From Pictodentalium vernedei (lineage: Eukaryota > Mollusca > Scaphopoda > Dentaliida > Dentaliidae): a stretch of 64,000 bases of DNA. Below the pieces are notes generated by a model that did not search any database, was not told the DNA's origin, and saw nothing but the letters and a program-made list of their open reading frames with translations. The translations under genes and the position numbers were made by a program. Of this stretch, positions 41,362-51,411 are shown piece by piece (the stretch's first letter is position 1; the number at the start of each line of letters is the position of its first letter). The stretch covers positions 204,559,262-204,623,261 of the forward strand of contig CM062292.1 in assembly GCA_031216915.1 (NCBI GenBank), given 5' to 3'.

Positions 41362-43178
41362 CACGTGCACATATTTTTCAGGACATTGTCAACAAAAACA
41401 CACCAATGGTCAATTGTATTTCTTAGGTCCTAAGTTCATCAAATAACCCTCTTTATTTATCTGGAATATCCAACAATAATGTAAGATGGCAGTAGAATTC
41501 TACAGACGTTTATTGTAACAATAAATTTTCTCAAGGCAGCTTAGAATTGGAGATTGCATCATTTCCGAATTCGGTAACTGTGATTCAAATATTTAGTATA
41601 GTCATACTTATATTCAACCCCCCCCCCCCACCCCCCAAAAAGATACATCTTACCTCTTTCATGTGATAAAAGAGTCATTTCTGCATTAGAATTCAACTTT
41701 TGGCTTCTGCTGAGAAAACACGTGGGAAATTTGTTCTTTTAAAGAAAATTGTCCAAACTGTGTCAAATGAGCAAAAATGTGATTTTGCCTCCAGTAGAGG
41801 GATAAAAATTCATAGCTTTCTTCGAAAGCTTTCCTAATCAAAAAATGAAACTAAAATCTGCACCAGCACACAATAGGTTGGGATAAAATCTGTTTCATTT
41901 AACAATACGGCAAGAGAAATAGCGTTCCTACAGTAGTTATGGAAGAGCGAATTGACTCAACACTGAAAACTCCCATAGACATGTGTTTGCCATAGTACAT
42001 CCAGGTTTTGATGTACTATGTCGACCTCATTTAACACTGAAATTCCCCATAGACATTTGTTCGCAAGAGTGCCATCGGTTGATGGCCCTCTGGGCAAAAA
42101 AAATGTCATTGGGGAATTTCAGTGTTAAATGAGTTCGGCATAGTTCATCAAACCCTGGATGTACTATGACGAACACATGTCTATGGGAGTTGTCAGTGTT
42201 AAAGCAGTTCGCCCAAGTGCCTTCGCCTCTTAACACTGTTTTCCCATAGACAACCCTGGAGGTATTCTGGCGTAATTGCACCGTTTTATGCCAAATTCCC
42301 TGTGGCAGTTGTTTTAAATATTTATGATTATATGATTGTCTATCAACTTTTCACATTTTGAAAAAGTTTTTTTTCAAAATATTAGATTTGATAGAGATGC
42401 ATACATATTAACCTAGCACTCGCAGTAAAAAGAGAAGCGACTCTTGACACTACTTTATGTCAAACTGGTTTTAGGATATCTTGTTTCTACTTCTCTGCAT
42501 TTATTAAAAAAGCCAAGAAGAAAAAACAAAATAAAAAAACTTGATGGTATGCGTTGTGGTCGAACTTTCTGTGACAGTTGTTTTAGGTTTAAAATATTTA
42601 TAATTATATGATTGTCTATCAACTTTTCACATTTTGAAAAGAGTTTTTTCAAAATATAAAATTTGATAGAGATACATACAATATAAACCTAGTACTCACA
42701 GTAAAAAAGAGAAGTGACTCTTGACTTTATTTTACTGATGGGATGCGTAGGAGGTGGTGATAAGAAAAGGATTATAGGAGTAACCAGACAAAGCGACAAA
42801 ACTGTCACAAAAGTTTTAACAAATAACACAAATTTATTTAAAGTTAATTCAATGTATTGTTATGAACTGAACATATGTACACCGAGCTTTGAGTTTACCT
42901 ATCCACGAAAAAACCTTTTTACATCGAGATGATTGAATAAAACTGAATGAAAGTATTCAGTCTCTTATTTACAGTCTGAAATAAATAAAACTAACAACGA
43001 ACCAAAAATTCTACTTGTGTTACATAAGGGATTTCTGTGACATTTATATAATAGATGAATGACTTTTTACTATATAACAAAAAATAAAAATAATGGAAAA
43101 ATACCTTTGGAGTTTTGTTTTGACACCTGATTTTTTTTATTTCTAGACAGTCATTTTAAATACTCTCTATAGTTTTGC
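41362..43178. other. Non-coding DNA with repeats between the two Polintons
   Basis: No gene recognised. About 41950-42270 is a fold-back repeat: CATAGACATGTGTTTGCCAT, GTACTATGTCG, TTTAACACTGAAATTCCCCA and their inverted copies. About 42304-42430 and 42572-42722 are direct copies of a ~140-bp block (TATATGATTGTCTATCAACT, CTTTTCACATTTTGAAAA, AGAGAAGCGACTCTTGAC). This duplicated block may be part of the terminal region of the decayed second element. Confidence 0.5.
41497..41611 (+). repeat. Interspersed repeat, copy 1 (second copy 49914-50040)
   Basis: ACGTTTATTGTAACAATAAA, TTGCATCATTTCCGA and CAAATATTTAGTATAGTCAT recur in the same orientation at 49914-50040 (ACGTTCATTGCAACGATATA, TTGCATCATTTGCGA, CAAATATTTAGTACAGTCAT). 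The two copies bracket the second Polinton relic. Confidence 0.55.
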
Positions 43179-43572
43179 TCAAACCAATGTAAAACATCTC
43201 TGTCGTTTTCTTGGATGAAAGTTGATAGTAGAAACTGTCTCTAAATCATATCCTATTACAAGATGATCTAAAGCAAATATACAGTACATTCCACACACAA
43301 CACTAAAATCACTTTGTCGTCTCATTGTGTTTATTGTGGTGCAGGAATCTGTGTTCTTCACTATGAAATTGTATATGTCTTTATCTATTGGCGGTAAATC
43401 ATATGAATCAAAGTAGATAGCAGAATGATTGTCTTTAAAATATATTGCTATCTAATGTTCTCCTGGTTCTTTCGATGAATCTGTGTTCACAATATATGCT
43501 TCTCTATGTTTAGGTTTTCGCTTTGGTAACAAGTCTTTTGAACACACTTTTCCATTTAAGGGTGATAACCTT
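43179..43572 (-). pseudogene. Adenain-like protease relic of a second Polinton
   Basis: Reading leftward from about 43572: SKDLLPKRKPKHREAYIV, EPGEH followed by an in-frame TAG (43452-43454) where a Trp normally follows the catalytic His, then AIYFDSYDLPP (catalytic Asp region), RRQSDFSVVCGMYCIF (Gln and catalytic Cys) and a stop at 43179. The catalytic His, Asp, Gln and Cys are all still visible, so only the nonsense codon and a worn C-terminus mark it as dead. It differs clearly from the intact protease at 29626, so it belongs to another lineage. Confidence 0.8.
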
Positions 43573-44000
43573 TAAGAACTGTCAAGTTTTTCTTGTAATT
43601 GTATGGTTTCCATCTTCTTGCCCTGAAGAGGGCTGGCACGGAGCCGTTAATCAAGATATGCTGTATAATATGACCAGCCTCTTTTATCTAAATCTGCCCA
43701 CTTTTGAATGTCTTTTGTCAGTCTATTTCAAAGTCTACATGGGCACAATATTTTATATTCTAAAAAGTTTATTGTTCTTGCTCTCTTGTGTAGATTATAT
43801 AGTATAATCACGGGACATAGTTTCTGTAAACATTCTGCAATGTACATATCTGTTAATGTCCTTGTGTGTTTAACATTGTTAACAGATATTTTTCATTTTC
43901 TGTTTAAGAGATTTTTTCAAATCTCTAACTACGCATTCGTGAAATAATATTTGTATTTTTTCTGCACACATCTTACAATGTTCACACTGAATCATCTTTT
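43573..44000 (-). other. Unassigned relic sequence
   Basis: The minus strand has short open pieces (MIQCEHCKMCAEKIQ near 43995; TDMYIAECLQKLCPVIILYN near 43870) that may be remnants of another gene of the second element, but I cannot name it. The CxxC-x2-C start hints at a zinc site. Confidence 0.3.
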
Positions 44001-45215
44001 TTAATAGTCAACTATTACTTCTCCAAATCTGTTAATCTCTATCTCACTATTAAAATCTGCATAGACGACAACGTTGATCACCTCTTGAAGAGCTTGAACA
44101 AACGTAAGTTCATTTCGAAGATTACCTGATTTTGGATGAGCCAATGGCCCACTACTACACTTATCAAGTATCAAACCAGTTCCCCAAGGAGTATATCCTC
44201 TTGCATAATCCTGCAAAGATAAATTAAATGATTGGCTTTGTCCAAAGAAGCCCATGGCTTCGTGCAATGATAAATATGAATTTAGACAAAGTCCACCTTC
44301 GAAATTTGGTTCAAACAGACGCGATTTAGTGGGATGTCCACCTACTGTTACTTCCAACTTATTCAAATTGAAATATTGGAAATTAAATGGAGTAGTGCCA
44401 ATATCGTCATTTATATCTATATTAGATACTAAGCCAAAAATAACTAGTTTTCGAATGTGTTTATGAAATAGGTGATCTTCTATTTTTGAAAGTAGACCGC
44501 TGCCAGTTGTAAATGTTTTAATTTCTACACGCTTTATGGGCATTTTGGAACTTGAACGATCTATCTGTGCATTCCTATCATATGCAAATTTTGGAATTAA
44601 ATCTAATGCAAGTATTTTAAAAAACAGCTTTTTGATTTTTCCAGACACAATTTAGATGAGGTACGGTGCAGTTTAATTCTCATCGCAACTCCATTTGGTA
44701 ATTATTTTTCTTGCACAAATAGATCTAAATGTAGTTTTCCTCTTAACTGTACAGACTTACTAGAACCAATTAATTTTGCACATTCAGTCAAACCTTTGTT
44801 ACATGAACTTTTTTCAGTTTCAGTATGTGTGCCAGGAGAATCTAAATACCACATTTCACTTACAGCCAATAGTGTTTTTCACATCTCCAGATCAACTACT
44901 AAGGAAATTCTCCAAAATTCCTCTATAAGGATAACGATCTGTATTGGTGGTGATAAGATTGCCATTTAATGTGACATTAATTTTGCTAAGCATACGATGA
45001 ACAAAATTATTAATGGGAGCAATTTGTGTATCTGCAGCCAAAGCACCCCCATTTTGTTTTGTAATTTTAAATTGAACTTCAAGTGTAGATGCTGCAAGAT
45101 TTAATCACTTGGTTCTTTGTCTTGGAATTAAAAATTCTATTGGTGAAGAATTGTTTAAAGATGTTATTGGAAGTTATTCAATTTCACCAATATTTTCTAT
45201 ACCACTTGATGTTGC
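44001..45215 (-). pseudogene. Major capsid protein relic of the second Polinton (F54H12.2-like family)
   Basis: C-terminal two-thirds is one long frame, 44648-44001 (215 residues), with GLVSNIDINDDIGTTPFNFQ, LNKLEVTVGGHP, GLCLNSYLSLHEAMGFFGQS, LQDYARGYTPWG and QALQEVINVVVYADFNSEIE. Upstream pieces in other frames read STLEVQFKITKQNGGALAAD, PINNFVHRMLSKINVTLNG and DRYPYRGILENFLSS, interrupted by stops. I recognise the invertebrate family named after C. elegans F54H12.2, considered a Polinton capsid protein with double jelly-roll fold. It is unlike the capsid candidate at 26016, so two capsid lineages have invaded this locus. Confidence 0.75.
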
Positions 45216-45341
45216 TGAGACATTATCTGGATCAAACCTACTTCCAAATTGTCCGCATGATCTGTGTAATATCATGATTTTAATCAAACATATCAAGTGG
45301 TCTTGAATTTCGTTTTACTGGAGCGCTATATGTCTTTCCCT

Positions 45342-45660
45342 TTAGAAAATTTTCTTGGACTGACTTACTGCTTTTCGCTTTGTGCTTTTTATACCTAAAG
45401 CAGATTCACCAACTGATTTCAAAAGATATTTTCCATGAGTGAATAAAATTTCATGAGGTGCTTTATGTTTTCCAAAAAGTTCTTTTGCCATCTGCACACC
45501 ATGTTTCAAACCTTCAAGTTTTAAAGTTTGAAATGCATTTTGTTTTGCTATGGGTTTTACAAATGGTACAGCTGTTCTCATTGCTGTACGAAAAATAAAA
45601 CCTAAACCATACCCATATTGACGTGGATACCTTAATATACAGGCACCATTTTTATAAATG
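45342..45660 (-). pseudogene. pVI/pX-like protein relic of the second Polinton
   Basis: The frame reads YPRQYGYGLGFIFRTAMRTA, VPFVKPIAKQNAFQTLKLEG, GVQMAKELFGKHKA and ends with the basic tail KSTKRKAVSQSKKIF. Short, glycine-rich start, helical middle and basic end match Polinton pVI/pX-like proteins that lie beside the penton. The frame is open for 79 codons from Met45581 and continues upstream without stop to about 45660, so this piece may be nearly complete. Confidence 0.6.
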
Positions 45661-45769
45661 TAATTTGTTTTGCTCTCTAAAATGCAACTTTACTACAGTC
45701 TTACCACTGACAAACTGAATAGGTTTACCAGTGTCCCCATATATATTTATACTAATCCGATCAAAACAA

Positions 45770-46123
45770 AAAAATATTGAGCGTGCATAATCCCCTCACA
45801 ACCCTTTATCCATGTACCATATATGAAAGGCGTAGCTTGAACCATGTTGGAGGGAGGGGTGGTAACATAAAATAGAGAAAAAAGCTTAAAAAACACAACA
45901 AAAATGGCCGCCATTCTTCCATCTTGAATTTTGAAAAATAAATATTGACTGTGCATCATCCCCTCAGAACCATTTATCCATGTACCAAATATGAAAGGTG
46001 TAGCTTAAAGCGTGTTGGAGGGAGAGGTAGTAACATAAAAAACGGACGGACGGACGGACGGACGGACGGACGGACGGACGGACGACGGACGGACGGACGG
46101 ACGGACGGACGGACGGACGGACG

Positions 46124-46217
<94 letters not shown>

Positions 46218-46260
46218 GTGCAATCCTATAGTCCCCTTACGGTTCCCGTAGGGGACTAAT
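45770..46260. repeat. Repeat insertion inside the relic penton gene
   Basis: Two similar ~200-bp halves (ATAATCCCCTCACAACCCTT..., CATCATCCCCTCAGAACCATT..., each with CATGTACCA-ATATGAAAGG and TTGGAGGGAG-GGTAGTAACATAAAA) followed by the GGAC/AGAC microsatellite and a short hairpin CCCCTTACGGTTCCCGTAGGGG. Coding sense resumes on both sides, which defines the borders to within ~15 bp. Confidence 0.7.
46042..46216. repeat. GGAC / AGAC tetranucleotide microsatellite
   Basis: About 21 GGAC units (one interrupted) followed by about 23 AGAC units. Open frames through it are repeat artefacts. Confidence 0.95.
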
Positions 46261-46624
46261 AAGACTTTGATACTGGTACGTATTGTACATTATCAATTCT
46301 TTGTGAATGTGTTGACATTGTTTTCGTGATTCAAGGGGAATCACTCGTAAACTTGGTGCACCGAAAAATGTATAATCTGTAATAGCTGAATAAATAAAAA
46401 GTTGATTGAAATCAATATTTAAATCTACATTATATTTAAATGCATCTCTCGCCGTGTCAGGAAAAATGACAGGAAAAATATTTTTACATCCCAGTTTTCG
46501 AAATAAACTTTCTGACATCTCAATACTCACTTTTCCAATACTATTTCCTACTATTTTCCATTTTCCCGAAAAACACCGAAAAACACTCCTAACCCTCCGC
46601 ACTTGCGTTTGCAGTAAAGGATTA

Positions 46625-47010
46625 TTAGTTTGATCGGTCCGCCGCGGATTTTAATCCTTTCCACCCATTGTCGCTGCCATAAAAATCGTTATATAAAAAG
46701 ACTTTTTCAGATTTCTATGGTTGCTGCCGCAGCGACGGGCGTTTTATGGTAAAACGTCTCGCACATACTGTATACCCAAAGCAACAAAATGTTTAGCACT
46801 GAAACAATGAGAGCCCTCCATACCTCGGAGAATCTGCTGAACCACTTTTAGCTCTGAACCACTGAGAGTCCTCCATACAGGCCGTGGAGAATCTGCTGAA
46901 TCACTTTTTGTCATGTACCATACCCACTGACGTCTACATTGTGCATATTTTTACGCGATTCACGGTGCCCAATTTTAATTGTTTTAATTCCCAATACATT
47001 TCGCTTCCAA
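46625..47010. repeat. Unclassified insertion with internal duplication
   Basis: GAGAGCCCTCCATACCTCGG-AGAATCTGCTGAACCACTTTT is repeated at about 46872 as GAGAGTCCTCCATACAGGCC...AGAATCTGCTGAATCACTTTT. It lies between penton fragments and has no coding content. Confidence 0.45.
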
Positions 47011-47770
47011 TCCATCACCTCAGATTACTAAAATTATGCCTACAAATTGATTAAAAATCCACCTGGTCGTCCACAAGATAAAAATACTACCAGACCCCTC
47101 TAGATTGTGCAGCCTATTTTCCTGCTTACAAACATAAGTTACTTCTCCCCAGATGAACGGAGCCTCAGTAGACAACCCTGCTACTTGATAATGTGTAACG
47201 AGATTGATAAATACTCCCGCCATCTTACTCGAAGGACTAGAAATCTGCTCTGCGACCGTATCTGCTGGGTGAAAAGACGCGATTTCAACATAGAAACTCA
47301 CAAACATCAACAGAGAATCCTCTGATTTCTCATAGAATCCGAGAACCGATTGGGCAGTGTGAATATTTGAAAACATATTCACAGAACTTTCACACAGAAG
47401 TGTTACGTAAAACGAATTCATTTTCTTTCCTTGTGGTTGTTTGAAATATTTTAAACCTGGATTTGGAAGAGTATAACCTAAAGAACTACTTAATAACACT
47501 AACCAGAATTCTTTATCAGGACTTGTAAACTCAAAAGTGCAATGGCAGTAAATATAATACCATAAATGATAATAATCTGTGTAAAATAAGTCACTTGATT
47601 TTTTTCAACACGATTCACACAAAGTTTAAAATGTTGACTGTTCTGACTATGTACATCAACACGTGCGCTTTCATTAGGTAATGAAGTTTTATTTCATGAC
47701 ATTTTTGTTTTTATACCAAATCAGCTTCTGTTATCCAACTATCAAATTTCTTTGGATATCCTTCCCTGTG

Positions 47771-48147
47771 TTCTTTAATAATTTTCTTACCCACATGTCG
47801 TGACCGTCTATTAAGAACTGATTCAATCATATTTGTTATCATCTTTTATATATTGAATTTCCGGAGGATAAAATGTCTCCTGAATTTTTTCTCCATCTTC
47901 AAGTTTGTAAGTAGGTGGTATTGCACGTTTTACATGTGTAAGTTCAATTCTGTATTTAAGTTCTTTAATAATTTTCTTATCCACATGTCTTGGCCGTCTA
48001 TTAAGAACTGATTCAATCATATTTTTATCATCTTTTACATGTTGAATATCCGGAGGATAAAATGTCCCCTGAATTTTTTCTCCATCTTCAAGTGTGTAAG
48101 TAAGTGGTATTGTACGTTTTACATGTGTGATTTTTAATACTTCTTTT
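47771..48147. repeat. ~190-bp tandem duplication in the relic integrase
   Basis: TTCTTTAATAATTTTCTTAC to GCACGTTTTACATGTGT recurs about 190 bp later. It duplicates the integrase C-terminal tail so that PPTYKLEDGEKIQETFYPPE-type sequence (shortened) occurs twice in one frame. Confidence 0.8.
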
Positions 48148-48794
48148 GTCCAATTTGGTAAATACCCTTTTTCAAATGTACCTTTTGTTTTATTAATAGG
48201 CACTAAATCACCAGTTTAAAAATGTATTTTCTCCTTTTGAGTTTTTGTCCATACAAATATTGAGAAACTTCTACATCATTTCTGTAGACACAGAAGCGGG
48301 AGTTCTTTGAATATTCTAATGAAAACTATGATTGTAATTATCCACGAAGTGTTGTAATACATCAATATATTTTAATGTTCGCTTATGTGTGAAATATTTC
48401 CACATACGTGTTTTCAGTGTACACTGAAATCGTTCTACAGTCCTTGCTTTTATTTCAGGAATTTCTGTTGTGAAAAAATGAATAGTTTCTCTCTTCAGAG
48501 ATTTCTGTACCACCTTATTTTTAAATTCAGAACCTTCATCAGATTATAATGACAATGGTTTATGACCAGAAGTTTTCAAAATAGATTGAAATGATTTTGC
48601 TAATGTCTCACCAGATTTATTAAGGATGGGTAATACCCAAGCATATTTGGAAAATCATCAATGACACAAACTAAATAACGAAATTGATAGTTATGGGATT
48701 GTAAACTTTGTAAATCTGCTAAATCAGTTTGCCAGTGATGATCAGTGCCACCTACTACATGTAACCTTTCTTGGGTTGAAATGTTCAAACTCAA
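47823..48794 (-). pseudogene. Integrase relic of the second Polinton
   Basis: Three fragments in order. 48794-48600: HHWQTDLADLQSL (first catalytic Asp) and RYLVCVIDDFPNML. 48513-48316: KARTVERFQCTLKTRMWKYF (catalytic Glu) and DNYNHSFH. 48203-47823: the SH3-like tail FEKGYLPNWTKEVLKI, duplicated. The segment with the second Asp (about 48520-48590) is full of stops. More similar in style to standard Polinton integrases than to the copy at 24987. Dead. Confidence 0.8.
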
Positions 48795-48829
48795 AGTTTA
48801 AGGCTCAAAATATTTATTTACACAAAACA

Positions 48830-49197
48830 GGCTGGATAACTTCAGAATTAAATGTACAAATCAGTCCATCATTCTTGCGATGTGTTGCAATAAAAAGTCA
48901 GTTATATTCTCGCTAATATAAATGGTAAATCACAATATAAGTAAAAATGGAACTAGCGCTACATGTTCAATCTCACTCGATATGGTGGAACCACTCTAGC
49001 TACCTGACCCTATCGGTCAAGAATGTGGCAGGAGAACGAAGGTGTTAAAACGTCATGCAAGCAAAGTGCAGTGTAAAGTGAGTTGCATCCGTTCACTCAA
49101 TTCAAGCACACCAAATGATTAACCCTATGATTATGCTGTGTACAGCAATAGAAATAAGCCATATACAGTATATAACTATACATACATGGGTTACATC
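48830..49197 (-). repeat. Probable LTR of a retrotransposon (minus strand)
   Basis: On the minus strand the purine tract CCAAGGAGGGGA (about 49198-49209) is followed at once by TGATGTAACCCATG, the classic polypurine-tract/3' LTR junction. AATAAATATTTT near the far end is a possible polyadenylation signal. The distal border and the 5' LTR cannot be found. Confidence 0.5.
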
Positions 49198-49699
49198 ATC
49201 CCCTCCTTGGAGAGAAATGACTCCTGTCATTAAAATCATACTGGCATATCTGAAAATTATAAAAACAAATAGGAGTACTTGTGGATCGTTCACATCATAG
49301 ATGGCACCTAAAGTGTAAAAGGCCTACAAATTAAAACAACAGATTAATTCTGCGACTACAACCGATATACTGACGAAAATGGGCTGAAAATAATTCTTTA
49401 ATCTGCAATAAAAGAAAAGTGGTATATCAAATTAGTAGCAGTTGTAAAAAGAAATCATGTAAATTGTCATTATATCGTAACAATAACTAACGAAAGTATA
49501 CCAACCTCCCGATGCTACTTATACATGTAGCAGCAAATAGTGTCTGTATAAACTTTATACAAAAATTACCTCATAGTCATGTAGATCCATTGATGCAATA
49601 TGAGGCTGCACCTATTCACCATACCTATCTGGAGGTTTTACTTGTCGTCTGGGTCTCTAAGGCTGTGCATGTCTTACTTCTGAGCCGTGACTAATCTGG

Positions 49700-49911
49700 A
49701 TATTTAGATTACCAGTACTTCCCGGTAAAGGGTCACGACAAGATTAGACTGATCAACTGGCCTCTCCGTTGTTGACTCCGTGATTGAATTCTGTAGTGGG
49801 CGAAGACATGCGAGACTGATCGTCCACTACAGGAGTCTGAACATGTGTCTGGTCAAATCTTGTTCTGGGCACCCAAGGTGCAGCATTGGGATTTAGTTCC
49901 TTTCTTCTTTG
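49700..49911 (-). pseudogene. Possible retrotransposon polyprotein tail
   Basis: An open minus-strand segment RKELNPNAAPWVPRTRFDQT ... ending in a stop near 49760, about 500 bp upstream of the purine tract, could be the C-terminus of a retroelement polyprotein. ELNPNAAPWVP resembles a PAM2 motif. No enzymatic domain remains. Confidence 0.3.
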
Positions 49912-49913
49912 AA

Positions 49914-50040
49914 TGATTCAAACGTTCATTGCAACGATATATTTTCCCAAGGCTGCTTAGATTCGGAAATTGCATCATTTGCGAGTTCAACTTTTCAAGG
50001 CGGATAACTCTTGCTCAAATATTTAGTACAGTCATGACAT
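49914..50040 (+). repeat. Interspersed repeat, copy 2 (first copy 41497-41611)
   Basis: Same orientation as 41497-41611 with moderate divergence and one ~20-bp insertion (TTTTCAAGGCGGATAACTC). Confidence 0.55.
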
Positions 50041-50358
50041 AAGAAAGACGACTGATAAACAATCAAAACAACACAACTCTTGACTGAAATTCTCCATCAT
50101 CGTAAATGCCTATTGTGATGGGGAAGATTCATCCAGAATTTCTTTACAATCCATCTACTTTTGAACATATCGCAAGTTTTCGATTTTAAACGGCCGGACA
50201 AACGTCCCTACTGCTGTTCTCTGTTAATCCAACTTGAAGCTTCAAATCAACAGATAAACTACAGAAAGTTCAAACAGTATTGACACAATAGCCCCCACCT
50301 GGGTTTCATCGAGCGTCAAATTATAAATTCTATAATGTATGCATATTTTATTTTTCAG

Positions 50359-50533
50359 AGGTTGTGTTGCCATGTGCTGATTATTCATACATTTCTGCGA
50401 CATCAACAAAATGTTTCTGGTGGAGTACCACACGAACTGGAGCACTGAATGGAGCAGAAATATGCACAGAGAAAGGTGGAACGATTGCGACAATTGACAG
50501 CTCAAACATGTTTGACTTCGTTACAGAACAGAT
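50359..50533 (+). other. C-type lectin domain exon candidate (N-terminal half)
   Basis: A splice acceptor TATTTTTCAG precedes an open exon of 175 bp that ends at GAT|GTAATT, a plausible donor. The translation (VVLPCADYSYISATSTKCFW, NGAEICTEKGGTIATIDSSN, MFDFVTEQ) has the C-x-Y, KCF, A-x-x-C-x-x-x-G-G-x-x-A-x-I layout of a C-type lectin domain N-terminal half. Such proteins bind carbohydrates and are abundant in molluscs as secreted immune lectins. No start codon or signal peptide is attached. Confidence 0.55.
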
Positions 50534-50598
50534 GTAATTATTGTTTCCTGATTGTGTGATTCTGTCATCGCCAATGATCTCGCAAGATCGCATTTTAA

Positions 50599-50828
50599 CC
50601 CTTTACCTACCTTAACGGCCGAAAGCGGCCAGCTCTATTCTCAAAAATCGCCAATTAAATTTCACTATCTTTTCATGTTTTGTCTCAAAACATAGGTTAT
50701 AACTCCTCTTTGGAACGAGCTCGTTCCAATGAGGGGTCATAACCTATGTTTTGGAGACAAAAAATGAAAAAAAGTTATTCAGGAATTTTGTCTGCAAGTG
50801 TCGTCTGCTTTTCATGTCAGGTAAAGGG
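50599..50828. repeat. piggyBac-type MITE, copy 4, within the apparent lectin intron
   Basis: Perfect TTAA at 50595-50598 and 50829-50832. Ends CCCTTTACCTACC / TCAGGTAAAGGG. Central palindrome CATAGGTTATAACTCCTC / GAGGGGTCATAACCTATG around GAACGAGCTCGTTC. Confidence 0.85.
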
Positions 50829-51012
50829 TTAAAGAATATATATATTTATTCATTCGTGTGGACCTGACATTATTTTTCACCCACGCAAGCGCTTGTGAAC
50901 AAAAAAAAAACACGATTATGTCCAAACTCATGAGATAGTTCCCGATATTCACTAAAACAGCGTAGGTATCCTGTATATATATAGTTTCTCTTATTTCTGT
51001 CAAACAAAACAG

Positions 51013-51335
51013 TCTGGTATAAACCTGAGACGACCAGTTCTACTACAAGTGGCGTTACCGAGGACGGAGTTTTCGGCTCTCAAAACACACCTCCAGGAAA
51101 ATGTGGAATGATCTCAGCCAAGATCTGTGAGCAATCACATCAAGATACAAATTTAAAAATACTTTTACAAGGTCCATTCTTGTGTCATAACAGACGTCAG
51201 CATGCTGCCTTAATGCAAGGTGTCCAGGGTATAGCACTCATAGATAATATATACGCAGTAGTCTTTACTAGCGGGTCTCGCCTCCCTAAAACCTTCATCA
51301 AAACGCGCATTCATAATCCGGGCATAGTAAAATAA
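51013..51335 (+). other. C-type lectin-like terminal exon candidate
   Basis: An acceptor CAAACAAAACAG precedes an open stretch with WYKPETTSSTTSGVTEDGVF, NTPPGKCGMISAKICEQS and GPFLCHNRR, which resembles the C-terminal half of a C-type lectin domain (CG...PFLC), continuing to a stop at 51333-51335. Phase does not match the donor at 50533: that would need one base to complete the codon, while this frame needs two. So an exon is missing, the gene is broken, or the pairing is wrong. It ends 70 bp before the next mobile element. Confidence 0.45.
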
Positions 51336-51405
51336 TCAGAAGAAACAAGAAGAATTTCCGACTTGGGTGACACATGTTAGTCACTCGATTCGTTAATCTC
51401 TTAAG

Positions 51406-51411
51406 GTCCGA
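51406..51411. repeat. 6-bp target-site duplication GTCCGA (left; right copy 60846-60851)
   Basis: GTCCGA directly precedes AGTAGTAGTG on the left and directly follows CACTACTACT on the right. Perfect match. Confidence 0.85.

Larger units (their letters stand above)
45663..47430 (-). pseudogene. Penton relic of the second Polinton, split by insertions
   Basis: Three pieces in order. N-terminus: MNSFYVTLLCESSVNMFSNI near 47421. Middle: 46602-46262 with FPDTARDAFKYNVDLNIDFN, QLFIYSAITDYTFFG and LRVIPLESRKQCQHIHKEL. C-terminus: SINIYGDTGKPIQFVSGKT, VVKLHFREQ near 45760-45663. The last two are separated by a ~490-bp repeat (45770-46260), and 46620-47010 between the first two is unrelated repeat-like DNA. 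The terminal D-x-G-K-P pattern parallels the penton at 37005. Confidence 0.65.

Noticed and set aside
46005..46259. Long open frames of repeated SVCL or TDGR / DRQT
   Set aside because: They are translations of the GGAC/AGAC microsatellite on both strands.
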